This document shows positions 27,966 through 38,068 of a stretch of DNA of 64,000 nucleotides, in pieces. Source of the stretch: Marinobacter zhejiangensis. GTDB lineage: Bacteria > Pseudomonadota > Gammaproteobacteria > Pseudomonadales > Oleiphilaceae. The notes below the pieces were generated by a model. It was not told where the DNA came from, ran no database searches, and was given only the letters and a program-made list of their open reading frames with translations. The first letter of the stretch is position 1, and each line of letters starts with the position of its first letter. The position numbers and the translations under genes were made by a program. The stretch is taken from contig NZ_FOUE01000004.1 in the NCBI RefSeq assembly GCF_900114775.1, positions 62,001-126,000 on the forward strand. Direction: 5' to 3'.

Positions 27966-28217
27966 ATGGATAACCTGATGTCACAAGCCGTTGAGCTGAT
28001 GATTGCGGGGATGGGGTTCGTTTTTGCGTTCCTGATAATCCTGGTGTTTGCAACCCAGGCCATGTCCAAACTCATCACGAGGCTGACTCCGCCCGAGCCG
28101 GCGACCCCGGCGCGTACTCCTCGTGCAACAACGCCTGCGCCCGCATCGGTTGACCCCGATACTGCGGAAGCGATCAAAAAGGCGATTGCACAGTTCCGGG
28201 CACGCCACAAGAAGTGA
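27966..28217 (+). CDS. oadG: Oxaloacetate decarboxylase, gamma subunit
   Basis: Small membrane-anchored subunit of the sodium-pumping oxaloacetate decarboxylase, 83 residues. One N-terminal helix (about 12-33), a proline/alanine-rich linker, and a basic C-terminal helix (KKAIAQFRARHKK) match OadG, which bridges the alpha and beta subunits. First gene of oadGAB; AGGT precedes the ATG. Confidence 0.92.
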   Translation: MDNLMSQAVELMIAGMGFVFAFLIILVFATQAMSKLITRLTPPEPATPARTPRATTPAPASVDPDTAEAIKKAIAQFRARHKK

Positions 28218-28259
28218 TCCGGTAACCGAATTAGAACCTTTAAACAGAAGGCTGACACG

Positions 28260-30047
28260 ATGACAGACACAAAGAAACCATTGGGGATTACGGACGTTAT
28301 CCTGCGTGACGCCCACCAGTCCCTGCTGGCAACCCGCATGCGTCTTGACGACATGCTGCCCATTGCTGAGAAGCTCGATAAGGTAGGCTTCTGGTCCCTG
28401 GAATCCTGGGGCGGCGCGACGTTTGACTCCTGTATCCGTTATCTGGGCGAAGACCCCTGGGAGCGAATTCGCGAACTCAAGAAAGCCATGCCCAATACCC
28501 CACAGCAAATGCTGCTGCGTGGTCAGAACCTGCTGGGTTACCGCCATTATGCGGATGACGTGGTTGAACGCTTTGTGGATCGTGCCGCCGAAAACGGCGT
28601 AGACGTCTTCCGTATCTTTGATGCGATGAACGACCCTCGTAACCTGGATACCGCCATCAAGGCGGTTCGCAAGACTGGCAAGCATGCCCAGGGTACCATT
28701 TCATACACGGTGAGCCCGGTTCACACCGTTGATATGTGGGTTGAGCTGGCCAAGGAAATTGAGTCCATGGGCGCTGACTCCATCGCCATCAAGGACATGG
28801 CCGGCCTGCTGAAGCCGTATGTGGCTTTTGATCTGGTTACTCGTCTGAAGAAAGAACTGAACGTTCCGATTCACATGCAGTGCCACGCCACCACGGGTAT
28901 GTCTACCGCTACCGCCATCAAAGCGGCGGAAGCCGGTATCGACAATGTCGACACCGCTATTTCTTCCATGTCCATGACTTACGGTCACTCTCCCACGGAA
29001 GCCGTAGTTGCGATTCTGGAAGGTACCGACCGTGATACTGGTCTGGACATCAACCTGCTGGAAGAAATCGCAGGTTACTTCCGTGAAGTCCGTAAGAAAT
29101 ACGCCAAGTTCGAAGGCAGCCTGCGCGGCGTGGATTCCCGCATCCTGACGGCTCAGGTACCGGGTGGCATGCTGACCAACATGGAAAGCCAGCTGCGCGA
29201 GCAGAACGCCATCAGCAAATTCGATGACGTACTGGCCGAAATTCCCAAGGTGCGCGAAGATCTGGGCTTCATTCCGCTGGTAACGCCAACTTCTCAGATC
29301 GTTGGTACCCAGGCGGTACTGAACGTTCTGACCGGTGAGCGTTACAAGTCCATTTCCAAGGAAACCGCCGCCGTTCTGAAAGGTGAGTACGGTGCAGCAC
29401 CGTCTGCTTTCAACGAAGAGCTCCAGGCGCGCGTTCTGGAAGGCAAAGAGCCTGTCACTTGCCGTCCGGCAGACCTGCTTGAGCCGGAAATGGACAAGCT
29501 GACGGCCGAGCTGAAGCAGCTGGCTGGTGACAAAGGCATCAAACTTGCCAATCAGGAAGTGGACGACGTACTGACTTACGCTCTGTTCCCGCAGATTGGT
29601 CTCAAGTTCCTCGAAAACCGTGGCAACCCGGATGCATTCGAGCCGATTCCGTCTGCTGACGATGTCGCTCCGGCCAAGAAAGCCAGTGGTCCTGAAACCT
29701 ATACCGTCAATGTTAACGGTAAAGAGTTCGTGGTTGCGGTTTCCGAAGGTGGCGAGATCACCCAGATTCAAGGCAACGGCGGTGTAGCAGGTGCATCTGC
29801 TGCTGCAGCCCCGGCTGCTGCACCGATTGGCGGTGGCGAGCCTGTGTTGGCGCCTCTGGGCGGCAACATTTTCAAGGTTCTGGTATCGGCCGGTGACCAT
29901 GTTCAGGAAGGTGATGTGCTGATCATCCTGGAAGCCATGAAAATGGAAACCGAGATCCGCGCTCCCAAGGCCGGTACCATCGGTGAAGTCTTCATCAAGG
30001 TCGGTGATGCCGTCGCTGTTGATGATGAAATGCTGACAATCGCATAA
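28260..30047 (+). CDS. oadA: Oxaloacetate decarboxylase, alpha subunit
   Basis: Biotin-dependent carboxyltransferase that splits oxaloacetate to pyruvate and carboxybiotin, with decarboxylation at OadB driving Na+ export. Of its 595 residues, the N-terminal TIM-barrel begins at [19 protein letters not shown], with metal and substrate motifs such as [10 protein letters not shown]. An alanine/proline hinge (about 500-525) leads to the biotin domain with EAMKMET, biotinyl lysine at 561. It lies in operon with oadG (42 bases) and oadB (13 bases). Confidence 0.97.
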   Translation: MTDTKKPLGITDVILRDAHQSLLATRMRLDDMLPIAEKLDKVGFWSLESWGGATFDSCIRYLGEDPWERIRELKKAMPNTPQQMLLRGQNLLGYRHYADDVVERFVDRAAENGVDVFRIFDAMNDPRNLDTAIKAVRKTGKHAQGTISYTVSPVHTVDMWVELAKEIESMGADSIAIKDMAGLLKPYVAFDLVTRLKKELNVPIHMQCHATTGMSTATAIKAAEAGIDNVDTAISSMSMTYGHSPTEAVVAILEGTDRDTGLDINLLEEIAGYFREVRKKYAKFEGSLRGVDSRILTAQVPGGMLTNMESQLREQNAISKFDDVLAEIPKVREDLGFIPLVTPTSQIVGTQAVLNVLTGERYKSISKETAAVLKGEYGAAPSAFNEELQARVLEGKEPVTCRPADLLEPEMDKLTAELKQLAGDKGIKLANQEVDDVLTYALFPQIGLKFLENRGNPDAFEPIPSADDVAPAKKASGPETYTVNVNGKEFVVAVSEGGEITQIQGNGGVAGASAAAAPAAAPIGGGEPVLAPLGGNIFKVLVSAGDHVQEGDVLIILEAMKMETEIRAPKAGTIGEVFIKVGDAVAVDDEMLTIA

Positions 30048-30060
30048 GGGCCAGCATTCC

Positions 30061-31383
30061 ATGGATAAGTTAATGACGTTGTGGACAGGCAGTGGCCTGT
30101 TCAACATGACCGGCGGACAGTTCTTCATGATCTGTATCGGTCTGGTCCTACTGTTCCTTGCAATTCGCAAGGGCTTTGAGCCTCTGCTGCTGGTGCCGAT
30201 CGGCTTCGGCGGTATCCTGGCGAATATTCCGGAAGCGGGTCTTGCGTTTTCGGCGGCAGAAAATGCCATCCACTTCGCGAAGCCGGAAGTGTTGGCGGCT
30301 CTGTCCGGTGTACTGAACGTAGATTTCCAGGTGGGGCAGGCAGTGACCCCAGAGGTTCTGGACGCGTTCAAGCATGCCTATAAGGAGGCCAGCTACGGAA
30401 CCTACCAGCAGGCGGGTGCTCTGGCTCAGAACCTGGGCTACACCAATGGCATGCTGTACAACTTCTACAGTGTGGCGATTGCCAGTGGTGTTGCGCCGCT
30501 GCTGATCTTCATGGGTGTTGGTGCAATGACTGACTTCGGTCCGCTGCTGGCGAACCCGAAGACCCTGCTGCTGGGTGCTGCTGCACAGTTCGGTATTTTT
30601 GGTACCGTCATTGGTGCTGCGCTGCTGACCATGAGTGGCACGATGGACTTCACCATCTTTGAAGCGGCTGCCATTGGCATCATTGGTGGTGCGGATGGCC
30701 CGACCTCCATCTACGTGTCCAGCATCCTGGCTCCACACCTGCTGGGTGCCATCGCGGTTGCTGCATACTCGTACATGGCGCTGGTACCGATGATCCAGCC
30801 GCCCATCATGAAGGCGCTAACTTCCGAGAAAGAGCGTGCCATCAAGATGTCCCAGCTGCGTCCGGTCAGCAAGAAGGAAAAGATCATTTTCCCGATTGTT
30901 GTGCTGATTGCCACTGCACTGTTCCTGCCTGATGCGGCTCCGCTGTTGGGTATGTTCTGCTTTGGTAACCTGATGCGTGAGTGTGGCGTGGTGGATCGTC
31001 TGAGCGACACGGCCCAGAATGCACTGATCAATATCGTCACCATCATCCTGGGCCTGTCCGTCGGTTCCAAGCTGAGCGCAGACAAGTTCCTTGACTTCCA
31101 GACCCTGGGTATCCTGATTCTGGGTATGGCCGCGTTCTGTGTGGGTACGGCCAGTGGTGTTCTGATGGCCAAGCTGATGAACGCGCTGAGCAAGGATCAG
31201 ATCAACCCGTTGATCGGTTCTGCCGGTGTTTCTGCGGTGCCTATGGCAGCGCGGGTTTCCAACAAGGTTGGGCTTGAGGCGAACCCTCAGAACTTCCTGC
31301 TGATGCATGCCATGGGCCCGAACGTAGCCGGTGTTATCGGTTCTGCGGTTGCGGCCGGTGTGATGATCAAGCTGTTGGGCTGA
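30061..31383 (+). CDS. oadB: Oxaloacetate decarboxylase, beta subunit (Na+ pump)
   Basis: Integral membrane subunit that decarboxylates carboxybiotin and exports sodium; 440 residues and about nine or more hydrophobic segments. The conserved GGADGPTSI motif places the essential aspartate at residue 212, and [19 protein letters not shown] near the C-terminus is also family-typical. Together with OadG and OadA it forms a complete primary sodium pump, sensible for a marine organism. A strong terminator follows. Confidence 0.97.
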   Translation: MDKLMTLWTGSGLFNMTGGQFFMICIGLVLLFLAIRKGFEPLLLVPIGFGGILANIPEAGLAFSAAENAIHFAKPEVLAALSGVLNVDFQVGQAVTPEVLDAFKHAYKEASYGTYQQAGALAQNLGYTNGMLYNFYSVAIASGVAPLLIFMGVGAMTDFGPLLANPKTLLLGAAAQFGIFGTVIGAALLTMSGTMDFTIFEAAAIGIIGGADGPTSIYVSSILAPHLLGAIAVAAYSYMALVPMIQPPIMKALTSEKERAIKMSQLRPVSKKEKIIFPIVVLIATALFLPDAAPLLGMFCFGNLMRECGVVDRLSDTAQNALINIVTIILGLSVGSKLSADKFLDFQTLGILILGMAAFCVGTASGVLMAKLMNALSKDQINPLIGSAGVSAVPMAARVSNKVGLEANPQNFLLMHAMGPNVAGVIGSAVAAGVMIKLLG

Positions 31384-31404
31384 TCTTCACTGGTGGTGCA
31401 GAGA

Positions 31405-31436
31405 ACCCGCCTGGCGTAAGCCTGGCGGGTTTTTTT
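31405..31436 (+). terminator. Intrinsic terminator after oadB
   Basis: ACCCGCC pairs with GGCGGGT around a 12-base loop that can itself fold (TGGCGTAAGCCT), followed by a run of six or seven T, 21 bases after the oadB stop. Confidence 0.92.
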
Positions 31437-31527
31437 ATGGATCTCGGGCCAGCGTTTATGATTGGGTCAGGGGGGAGGCCGCCTGGGTGGCCTACTTGGA
31501 AAGGGAACTTGAGGGACATCGGGTTCA

Positions 31528-31731
31528 ATGGATATCTACCAGCTGGTTGTTGCGGTTTTGTTCGGGTCGATCGGCCTGGGCTATTTTGTCTACGGTGTCA
31601 GGCAGTCAAACCTGGGGTTTCGTCTTACTGGCGTTGCACTGCTGATCTACCCCTACTTCTTTGACAGTATCTGGACCTTGCTAGCCATTGGGGTGGGATT
31701 GCTGTTGGTGCCGCGGTTTATTGACCTTTAG
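31528..31731 (+). CDS. Small membrane protein of unknown function
   Basis: 67 residues, nearly all hydrophobic: helices about 5-22, 30-47 and 48-62 with short polar turns (GVRQSNLGFRLTG). GAGGGA lies about 11 bases before the ATG. Comparable small three-helix proteins are common and unnamed in proteobacteria. It stands alone between the oadB terminator and the converging dnaE2. Confidence 0.65.
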   Translation: MDIYQLVVAVLFGSIGLGYFVYGVRQSNLGFRLTGVALLIYPYFFDSIWTLLAIGVGLLLVPRFIDL

Positions 31732-31796
31732 AGGGGGCGGGTTCGCGGGAAAAGGGTAGCGGGAAGAGCGCCGGTGGAACGTACGTTCGTGGAAAC

Positions 31797-34700
31797 CTAC
31801 TGGAAATCCCGCGAGCGTACGGTCAATTTCTCGATCAGGTGGCTCAGGTCAGACAGTTTGCCGGCTATGACGTGAATGATGTTTCCTTCTCGCTCAATAA
31901 TGCCTTTGACATGCAGAAGGCGAGCCGTCAGGAGGGGGGTGCGCTGACGCCGCGCGGTTTCCAACCAGACGACCACGTTGATGTTGCCAGACTCATCCTC
32001 CAGGGTGACAAAGGTGACGCCTGCGGCTGAGCCAGGACGCTGACGCCCGGTGACGAGCCCGGCCACCTGAACAGGGCGTCCAGGGGGCGTGCTTAGCAGC
32101 TGCTGGGCATTGAGGCAATGTTTCAGGTGGCCCTGTTCCCGCAACAGGGCCAAAGGGTGGCGTTGCAGGCTCAAGCCTTGGCTGGCGTAGTCGGCCAGTA
32201 TGGTTTGCCCCTCGCTGGGAGCCGGGAGGTTGATGGAAGGTCCAGGCTGGTAATCGGTGCAGACTTCACCTAACAGAACCCCGGGTGCATGCTGATGCCC
32301 CAGCAATTGCCAGTAGGCCAGATGGCGGTTTTTGCTGAAGGCGGCCATGGCCCCGGCGCCTGCCAGGGCTTCCAGATCCCGCTGCTGGAGTTGAGTCCTG
32401 GCCCTGAGTTCTTCGGCTGAGCGGTATCCGTTCTCGGGCCTGTGCTGACAGACGCGCCTGCCAGCGTCACGATTCAGCCCACGGACCAGTCTCATGCCAA
32501 GGCGAAGTGCTGTCCCAGGCTCTTCAAGCGTGTGGTCCCAGTCGCTGCAATTGACATCCACCGGCAACACGGAAACGGCATGGCGCTGGGCGTCCTGAAC
32601 CAGTTGAGAGGGGGAGTAGAACCCCATGGGCTGGCTGTTGAGCAGGCCGCAGTAGAATGCTGCCGGATGGTGGCACTTCAACCAGGCTGAGACGTACACC
32701 AATAAGGCGAAGCTGGCGGCGTGGGATTCCGGAAAGCCGTAGCCACCAAAACCACAGATCTGATTGTACAGACGCTCGGCAAAGTCCGGACTGTGTCCCC
32801 GTTCCAGCATGCCCCGGATCAGTTTGTCCCTGAATGGGGTCAGGTCGCCATCCGACTTCCAGGCCGCCATGGCGCGGCGGAGGCGGTCGGCTTCCCCAGC
32901 GCTGAAACCTGCAGCAACCATGGCCAGCTTGATGGCTTGCTCTTGGAAGATGGGTACGCCCAGTGTTCGTTCGAGTACAGCCTGGATGGCTGTGTCGGGG
33001 TATTCGATGGATTCGAGATTGTCGCGTCGCCGAAGATAAGGGTGCACCATGTCGCCCTGAATGGGGCCGGGACGCACAATGGCCACCTGAATGACCAGGT
33101 CGTAGTAACGCCGGGGGCGAAGCCGGGGCAGCATGTTCATTTGTGCCCGGGATTCCACCTGAAATACCCCAATGCTGTCTCCCTCGCAGAGCATGTCATA
33201 GACCCTTGGGTCTTCCCGCTCAATATCCTGCAGACCAAACGGCCGGTGTTCACTCTGGCTGATCAGGGCCAGGGCTTTTCGTATGGCGGACAGCATCCCC
33301 AGAGCGAGGACATCCACTTTCATTAGCCCGAGGCTTTCCAGGTCGTCCTTGTCCCACTGGATGACGGTTCGGTCCGCCATGGCCGCATTCTCCACCGGTA
33401 CCAGCTCCGATAGCACACCAGCACTGATCACGAAGCCTCCGACATGCTGGGACAGGTGCCGGGGAAAGCCCAGTATCTGGTTCACCAGTGTGAAAAACTG
33501 GTCGGCGATCCTGGGATTTCGGGTCAGGTTCTTATCAAGGATCTGCTGGCGCCAGTTCGAGGTTTTGTCTCGCCAGTCAATGCCGTTGAGAAACTGCTCC
33601 ACCAGTGACGGGTCGAATCCCATTGCCTTACCAACATCGCGAACGGCACTGCGGGGGCGATAGCGGATAACGGTCGCTGCGAGTGCCGCCCGTTCCCGGC
33701 CATAGCGACGGTAGATGTACTGGATAACTTCCTCCCGCCGTTCGTGTTCAAAATCCACATCGATGTCTGGTGGTTCATCACGATCCTTCGATATAAAGCG
33801 CTCAAACAACAGCTCAACCTGCGTGGGGTCCACTTCCGTGATTCCCAGGCAATAGCAGACGGCTGAGTTGGCCGCCGACCCTCGGCCCTGGCACAGAATG
33901 TCCTGGCTACGTGCGAAGGTGACAATGTCGTGAAGGGTGAGAAAGTAGTGCTCGTAGCGCAGTTCCGAGATCAGCGACAGTTCTTTGCGGATCAGCGCCT
34001 GTATAGGGGTGGGGGTGCCTTCGGGAAAACGGCGGTGTTCGCCTTCCAGGGTGAGTTGTCGCAGGTAATCCGCCGGTGTCTGGTTAGCGGGTACCAGGTC
34101 TGCGGGGTACTCGTAGCGTAGTTCCCCAGGATCGAAAGTGCACAGCCGGGCAATACACATGGACTCCTGTAACCAGGCTTCTGGAAACAGTCTTTTCAGG
34201 GTTGCCAGCGGGCGTAGGTAGCGCTCGCTGTTCTGGAACAGTCGGTGGCCTGCTTGCTCCACTGAGGTGTTGTGGCGTAACGCGGTGAGCACATCCTGTA
34301 ATGGCTGGCGCTCGCGGGTGTGCATGTGAACCTGGCCGGTGGCCACGATGTTGCAGCCCAGCAGGCGGGACAGTGCCTTAACAAGTTCAAGGTGCTGCTC
34401 TTCGTGAGGCTCCAGTGTCCGGGTGGCTGCAATCCAGAACGTATCGCTGAAATGGCCTTGCAGCCAGCGTCCTGAATCCGCCTGGGTAACGATTGACTCC
34501 CGCCCACCACTTGAGTCGGGGTGCCAGAGACACAGGCACCGGTTAAGGGCGTGGCTTTCCAGATCCCCCCGCTCCAGCCGGTAGCGTCCCTTGCTGGCCC
34601 GTCGCCGGGCTGTGGTGATCAAACGGCAGAGCTGGCCGTAACCGACCCGGTCCCGTGCCAGCAGGGTAAACCGGAGTGGCGGTGTATGGCTGTCCGCCAG

Positions 34701-34904
34701 TTCAAAATGGCTGCCGGTGAGCAGTTTGACAGGCGTTGTCCGCAGGGCGGCCCAGGCGCGGGGGATACCGGCCACTGAACAGGTATCGGTGATCGCCAGG
34801 GCCTGATACCCCAGGGCCACGGCACGATCCGCCAGTTCCTGGGGATGGGAGGCCCCGGTGAGGAAGGTGAAGTTACTGAAACACGTCAGTTCAGCGTAGC
34901 TCAT
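31797..34904 (-). CDS. dnaE2: Error-prone DNA polymerase DnaE2 (ImuC)
   Basis: C-family polymerase of 1035 residues, the catalytic member of the ImuA-ImuB-DnaE2 damage-induced mutagenesis complex. The N-terminal PHP domain begins at YAELTCFSNFTFLTGASHP. The polymerase core contains PPDIDVDFEHERREEVIQYI, holding the catalytic aspartates, and GRGSAANSAVCYCLGI. The C-terminal OB-fold starts around VQVAGLVTGRQRPGSAAGV. It lacks the long C-terminal tail of replicative DnaE. It follows imuB after 18 bases and is under the same LexA-controlled promoter. Confidence 0.96.
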   Translation of the reverse strand: MSYAELTCFSNFTFLTGASHPQELADRAVALGYQALAITDTCSVAGIPRAWAALRTTPVKLLTGSHFELADSHTPPLRFTLLARDRVGYGQLCRLITTARRRASKGRYRLERGDLESHALNRCLCLWHPDSSGGRESIVTQADSGRWLQGHFSDTFWIAATRTLEPHEEQHLELVKALSRLLGCNIVATGQVHMHTRERQPLQDVLTALRHNTSVEQAGHRLFQNSERYLRPLATLKRLFPEAWLQESMCIARLCTFDPGELRYEYPADLVPANQTPADYLRQLTLEGEHRRFPEGTPTPIQALIRKELSLISELRYEHYFLTLHDIVTFARSQDILCQGRGSAANSAVCYCLGITEVDPTQVELLFERFISKDRDEPPDIDVDFEHERREEVIQYIYRRYGRERAALAATVIRYRPRSAVRDVGKAMGFDPSLVEQFLNGIDWRDKTSNWRQQILDKNLTRNPRIADQFFTLVNQILGFPRHLSQHVGGFVISAGVLSELVPVENAAMADRTVIQWDKDDLESLGLMKVDVLALGMLSAIRKALALISQSEHRPFGLQDIEREDPRVYDMLCEGDSIGVFQVESRAQMNMLPRLRPRRYYDLVIQVAIVRPGPIQGDMVHPYLRRRDNLESIEYPDTAIQAVLERTLGVPIFQEQAIKLAMVAAGFSAGEADRLRRAMAAWKSDGDLTPFRDKLIRGMLERGHSPDFAERLYNQICGFGGYGFPESHAASFALLVYVSAWLKCHHPAAFYCGLLNSQPMGFYSPSQLVQDAQRHAVSVLPVDVNCSDWDHTLEEPGTALRLGMRLVRGLNRDAGRRVCQHRPENGYRSAEELRARTQLQQRDLEALAGAGAMAAFSKNRHLAYWQLLGHQHAPGVLLGEVCTDYQPGPSINLPAPSEGQTILADYASQGLSLQRHPLALLREQGHLKHCLNAQQLLSTPPGRPVQVAGLVTGRQRPGSAAGVTFVTLEDESGNINVVVWLETARRQRTPLLTARLLHVKGIIEREGNIIHVIAGKLSDLSHLIEKLTVRSRDFQ

Positions 34905-34922
34905 TGAGGTACCCGTTTTCAG

Positions 34923-36347
34923 TCAACCGAACCAGCCATGGATAAACCAGTCTCCCCGAGCGTCCCGGAAGATCCAGGCAACCTGACCTCCGGGGAGTTG
35001 CACCGCGTAGTAATCACGCTGGACCTGATTGTCATCCCACCAGCCGCTGCAAATACGTTCAGGACCGGATAGCCACTGCTCCGGTGTTTGCTGCAGGGGG
35101 TGTGGTGCGGCCAGCAGCCAGAGTGGTCGTGTGAATTGACCGGCCAGGGCGGGCAAGGCCCCGCCCGTCTCAGAACGGTGTACCTGTGCAGCGCTCCAGG
35201 CACATTCTGGCCGGTGGTCGGCATTGAGGGTCAGCCGTTGCAGGGCGGGTTCTCCCAGCCGCGCCTGCAGGCGGCTGATCAGGGCTTGCCAGGCTTCCCG
35301 CGAATCAGCGGTTTCCCCAAACAGATCGGCAGCGGAGGGGGTACGGCGCGGGATAAAGCGGGTTACCGTGAGTGCCATGGCGGTGACAGGCGAGGCTAGC
35401 GGACAGGATTCCAGACGCAGCCGGGTTAGCTCGAGAAACGTGCTGGCCCGGTGGTCGGGGCCGGACCGGCTGATTGATAAGCGCTGTGTGGTGCCATCCC
35501 GGTGGGTCAGGGATAGTGTCAGCCGGTCGGTGTCAGCCTGGCGCCACTGGAGGTCTTCTTCCAGCTCGTTGAGCATCGGTTGCAGCGGAAACAGCAACCC
35601 TTGGGCGTGCTCAACTTCCCGAACGAAATCGACTTGTTGGTGGAAGCGATGTGAGGGCTGCCAGAAGTGCTGAGGGTCGGGCCGGGTGCCCTGGATACGT
35701 TGTACGTAAGCCAGCGTGTCCGGCGCGAGGCGCCTGGCCAACTCCTTCGGGGGAAGTCGAAAGACCTCATTCAGGGTTGTCAGTCCAAGCCGGGTGAGTC
35801 GTTCCAGGGTTTTTACGTCAAGCTCGGCCGCCGCCAGTGGTAGCTGGCCTATTGCCTGCGTCAAGAGGGTGGTGTCCTGAGAGCGTACCCCCTGACTTGT
35901 CTGAGCGAGCAGGCGAGCGGCTTTTGGGGTCGCCCCGGTGGCGAACCGGGCTGTCAGCCGGCGAGTGTGGACTGCCTGCTCAAGGGTATGCCAGAGACTG
36001 TCGAGACTGCCGTACAGCCGCAGCAGGCTGCCCGCTTCAAGGAGCAGACCATCAGGTGAATGAGGCACCACCTGGGCAGCATACCGGTAAAGCCAGCTGG
36101 CCTGTTGCTCCAGAATGACTTGTTCCTGGTTGGGTTCAGGCTGGATAACCGCAAGCTCTTCTGGCGCGAGGGACAGGGCGGTCTTCAGGCGCATGTCCGG
36201 ATGTATGCCCAACTGCTGTGCGATTGGGCATGCCTGCCGGACCTGCGCTGGTGAACCGCTGACGATAACCGTTGCGCCAGGCGTTTGACTGGCGCGCCGG
36301 ACATGGTCCAGTAGCAGGTGGGGAAAGTGAAGGTAGAGCCATAGCAT
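34923..36347 (-). CDS. imuB: Y-family polymerase-like protein ImuB
   Basis: 474-residue Y-family homologue that acts as the hub linking DnaE2 to the clamp. The catalytic acids are lost, as is usual for ImuB: the first Asp motif reads YLHFPHLLLD, and the SIDE motif reads LLLEAG, so only the Glu remains. Little-finger-like and C-terminal adaptor regions follow, ending in VAWIFRDARGDWFIHGWFG. The start is 4 bases after the imuA stop. Confidence 0.94.
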   Translation of the reverse strand: MLWLYLHFPHLLLDHVRRASQTPGATVIVSGSPAQVRQACPIAQQLGIHPDMRLKTALSLAPEELAVIQPEPNQEQVILEQQASWLYRYAAQVVPHSPDGLLLEAGSLLRLYGSLDSLWHTLEQAVHTRRLTARFATGATPKAARLLAQTSQGVRSQDTTLLTQAIGQLPLAAAELDVKTLERLTRLGLTTLNEVFRLPPKELARRLAPDTLAYVQRIQGTRPDPQHFWQPSHRFHQQVDFVREVEHAQGLLFPLQPMLNELEEDLQWRQADTDRLTLSLTHRDGTTQRLSISRSGPDHRASTFLELTRLRLESCPLASPVTAMALTVTRFIPRRTPSAADLFGETADSREAWQALISRLQARLGEPALQRLTLNADHRPECAWSAAQVHRSETGGALPALAGQFTRPLWLLAAPHPLQQTPEQWLSGPERICSGWWDDNQVQRDYYAVQLPGGQVAWIFRDARGDWFIHGWFG

Positions 36348-36351
36348 GTGG

Positions 36352-36972
36352 TCATTCTCTGGTCAGGCTACACGCCTGCCCGGGCCAACCGCCCCGGCGT
36401 TTCAGTACCCGGACCTGTAAGTCCTGCTTTTGGCCGGCTGTCAGCTCCAGTCGAAGTGCCGCCGGCGAGCTTTGCAGGGCCGCCTGACGAGGCCTGAAAA
36501 TGAGACAGGTGGTTTGACCAGCCTCAGCCGCCAGTTGCAGGCGCCGGGTGTCGCGGTTAGCAAGCTGTCCGGGCCAGGCGAGGACCAACCCTGTGACCGA
36601 CGAGCGTAGGCAGTTTTCCAGCGTCCAGAGCACATCGTTTCTGCCGTGTGGCCGAACGATCACCAGCTGGGAAAGTTCGATGCCAGCCTGGGACAGGGCC
36701 GGTGCGTATGGGATGTAGGGTGGGTTGACCCAGAATACGGTGCGCCTCGCGGCAGACAATCGTTGCATTAACGGCAGTATGAGCTGTAACTCCCCAATCC
36801 CGGCGCCATCCAGCAGGCATTCGCTCAATGCCCCAACAGGCCAGCCCGTGTTGCCCAAGTGCTGGTCAAGTTCCGGGTAGCCGGTACTTTCTGCTGGGTG
36901 CTTGGTGCGGGCCTGTTGGTGTCCCTGCCAGATGCGGGCGTCGTGGATGAGGTTGTTCAGCAGTTCGCTCAT
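36352..36972 (-). CDS. imuA: SOS mutagenesis protein ImuA
   Basis: 206-residue RecA/SulA-like protein of the mutasome. The ATG at 36972 (MSELLNNLIHDARIW, GGAAA seven bases upstream) is preferred over an in-frame start at 37029, because the latter lies upstream of the LexA box. Conserved features are YPELDQHLGNTGWPVGALSE, GIGELQLILPLM, and ARRTVFWVNPPYIPYAPAL. ImuA members often lack a full Walker A, and none is seen here. First gene of imuA-imuB-dnaE2. Confidence 0.93.
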   Translation of the reverse strand: MSELLNNLIHDARIWQGHQQARTKHPAESTGYPELDQHLGNTGWPVGALSECLLDGAGIGELQLILPLMQRLSAARRTVFWVNPPYIPYAPALSQAGIELSQLVIVRPHGRNDVLWTLENCLRSSVTGLVLAWPGQLANRDTRRLQLAAEAGQTTCLIFRPRQAALQSSPAALRLELTAGQKQDLQVRVLKRRGGWPGQACSLTRE

Positions 36973-36984
36973 GGATATTTCCGG

Positions 36985-37008
36985 AATACTGTTTAAATAT
37001 ACAGTATT
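36985..37008. promoter_or_regulatory. LexA (SOS) box in front of imuA
   Basis: AATACTGT, 8 bases, ACAGTATT: the CTGT-N8-ACAG core at 36989-37004 matches the gammaproteobacterial LexA consensus, and the palindrome extends perfectly to 8-base arms. It ends 13 bases upstream of the imuA ATG, where it would block transcription of the whole mutasome operon until DNA damage. Confidence 0.94.
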
Positions 37009-37115
37009 CCGTATTGGTGATGATTTCAACCAGTCTTTGGGGTTGCAGGGGCTGGGGGTAGGGAGCAGGCTAAAGAGGGTGAGTCATTGAGCACACAAAA
37101 AGGAAGGGGAAGATC

Positions 37116-37448
37116 ATGTCAAAATTGACAGAGCAGAGCTGTGAGGCTTGTCGGGCCGATGCTCCAAAGGTTGGCGACGATGAACAACAGGCGCTATTGG
37201 GAGAGATTCCCGGTTGGGATGTGATAGAGCTGGACGGCGAGAAACAGCTGAAGCGCGAGTATGGCTTCCGCAATTTTGCCGAGGCCCTGGCGTTTACCAA
37301 CAGTGTGGCGGAGCTGGCGGAGTCTGAGAATCACCACCCCGCCATCCTGCTGGAGTGGGGGAAAGTGACCGTGCGCTGGTGGACCCACAAAATTGGCGGC
37401 TTGCACCGTAATGATTTCATTATGGCGGCACGAACTGACTGCTTGTAA
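37116..37448 (+). CDS. phhB: 4a-hydroxytetrahydrobiopterin dehydratase (pterin-4a-carbinolamine dehydratase)
   Basis: 110-residue enzyme that recycles the pterin cofactor of aromatic amino acid hydroxylases. The family motif is visible: [21 protein letters not shown] then an Asp in HRNDF. A short N-terminal Cys pair (CEAC) is common in Pseudomonas-type members. GGGAAG precedes the ATG. No phenylalanine hydroxylase gene lies in the window, so the phhB name rests on family only. Confidence 0.92.
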   Translation: MSKLTEQSCEACRADAPKVGDDEQQALLGEIPGWDVIELDGEKQLKREYGFRNFAEALAFTNSVAELAESENHHPAILLEWGKVTVRWWTHKIGGLHRNDFIMAARTDCL

Positions 37449-37509
37449 TCCGGTGCAGGTATAGACCAGGTGGCAAGGAAGGGACGCCTTGGCTCAATAG
37501 GATTTGAAA

Positions 37510-37557
37510 TTGTTGTTCACAAAAGCATAGCATTGGGAACTTTTTCCAGAACAACAA
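37510..37557. promoter_or_regulatory. Inverted repeat ahead of the orphan gene pair
   Basis: TTGTTGTTC at 37510-37518 and GAACAACAA at 37549-37557 are perfect 9-base complements across 30 bases, in an AT-rich gap 58 bases before the next start. It could be an operator pair or a terminator-like hairpin for phhB; there is no T-run. Confidence 0.4.
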
Positions 37558-37615
37558 AGACTTTACCCGCTGATCTGGCGAGCAGCGCGGAATTTCACAG
37601 ATAAGGGAACATCGG

Positions 37616-38044
37616 GTGAAAAAGATTACGCTGACACTGAGTTCGGATTTCAGGCAGATCCAGGTCTTCGATGGTGAGTTTGATCCACTGGACGGTGATG
37701 ATGACCTGGAGTGGGATGCAGAGGCGGTTAAACGCTTTGGTTGCTACTGCCCACAACTGGTTGCGCTTGGCGTCATTGAAAATCAGAGTCATATCCTGCC
37801 CGTTCGCACCCATACCTCAGATTGTGACCCGGAACTGGCCAAATGGGATCATGTGGTGGAGTTTCCATTTGAATGTCTGTCGGGGCTGGTCGATATCGGT
37901 TCAGAGTTGGTTCGCTTGCCGATTGGCAAATACCAATTGCGCTGGTCTGTGCGGAAAGTGTCGCTTCATTCCGGCGAGTACCAGCTTGATTTCATTCGCT
38001 CAGACCGGCAGGCCATGCGGGTTTTGAAGCAGTTGGCTGAATAG
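37616..38044 (+). CDS. Hypothetical protein
   Basis: 142 residues from GTG at 37616. Acidic, soluble, no signal peptide. A strand-rich N-terminus (KKITLTLSSDFRQIQVFDGEFDP) leads to a CYCPQL segment, an aspartate/tryptophan-rich middle and a basic C-terminus. The fold character is faintly like ComJ-type or immunity proteins, but I cannot support a family. It is 24 bases from the next gene, so probably co-transcribed. Upstream it has an AT-rich gap with an inverted repeat. Confidence 0.65.
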   Translation: MKKITLTLSSDFRQIQVFDGEFDPLDGDDDLEWDAEAVKRFGCYCPQLVALGVIENQSHILPVRTHTSDCDPELAKWDHVVEFPFECLSGLVDIGSELVRLPIGKYQLRWSVRKVSLHSGEYQLDFIRSDRQAMRVLKQLAE

Positions 38045-38068
38045 GGCTCGCTGGTATGAGGACTCGGC

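Noticed and set aside
28701..30371. 556-codon open frame on the minus strand opposite oadA
   Set aside because: Fully antisense to oadA and the oadB start; a product of biased codon use rather than a gene.
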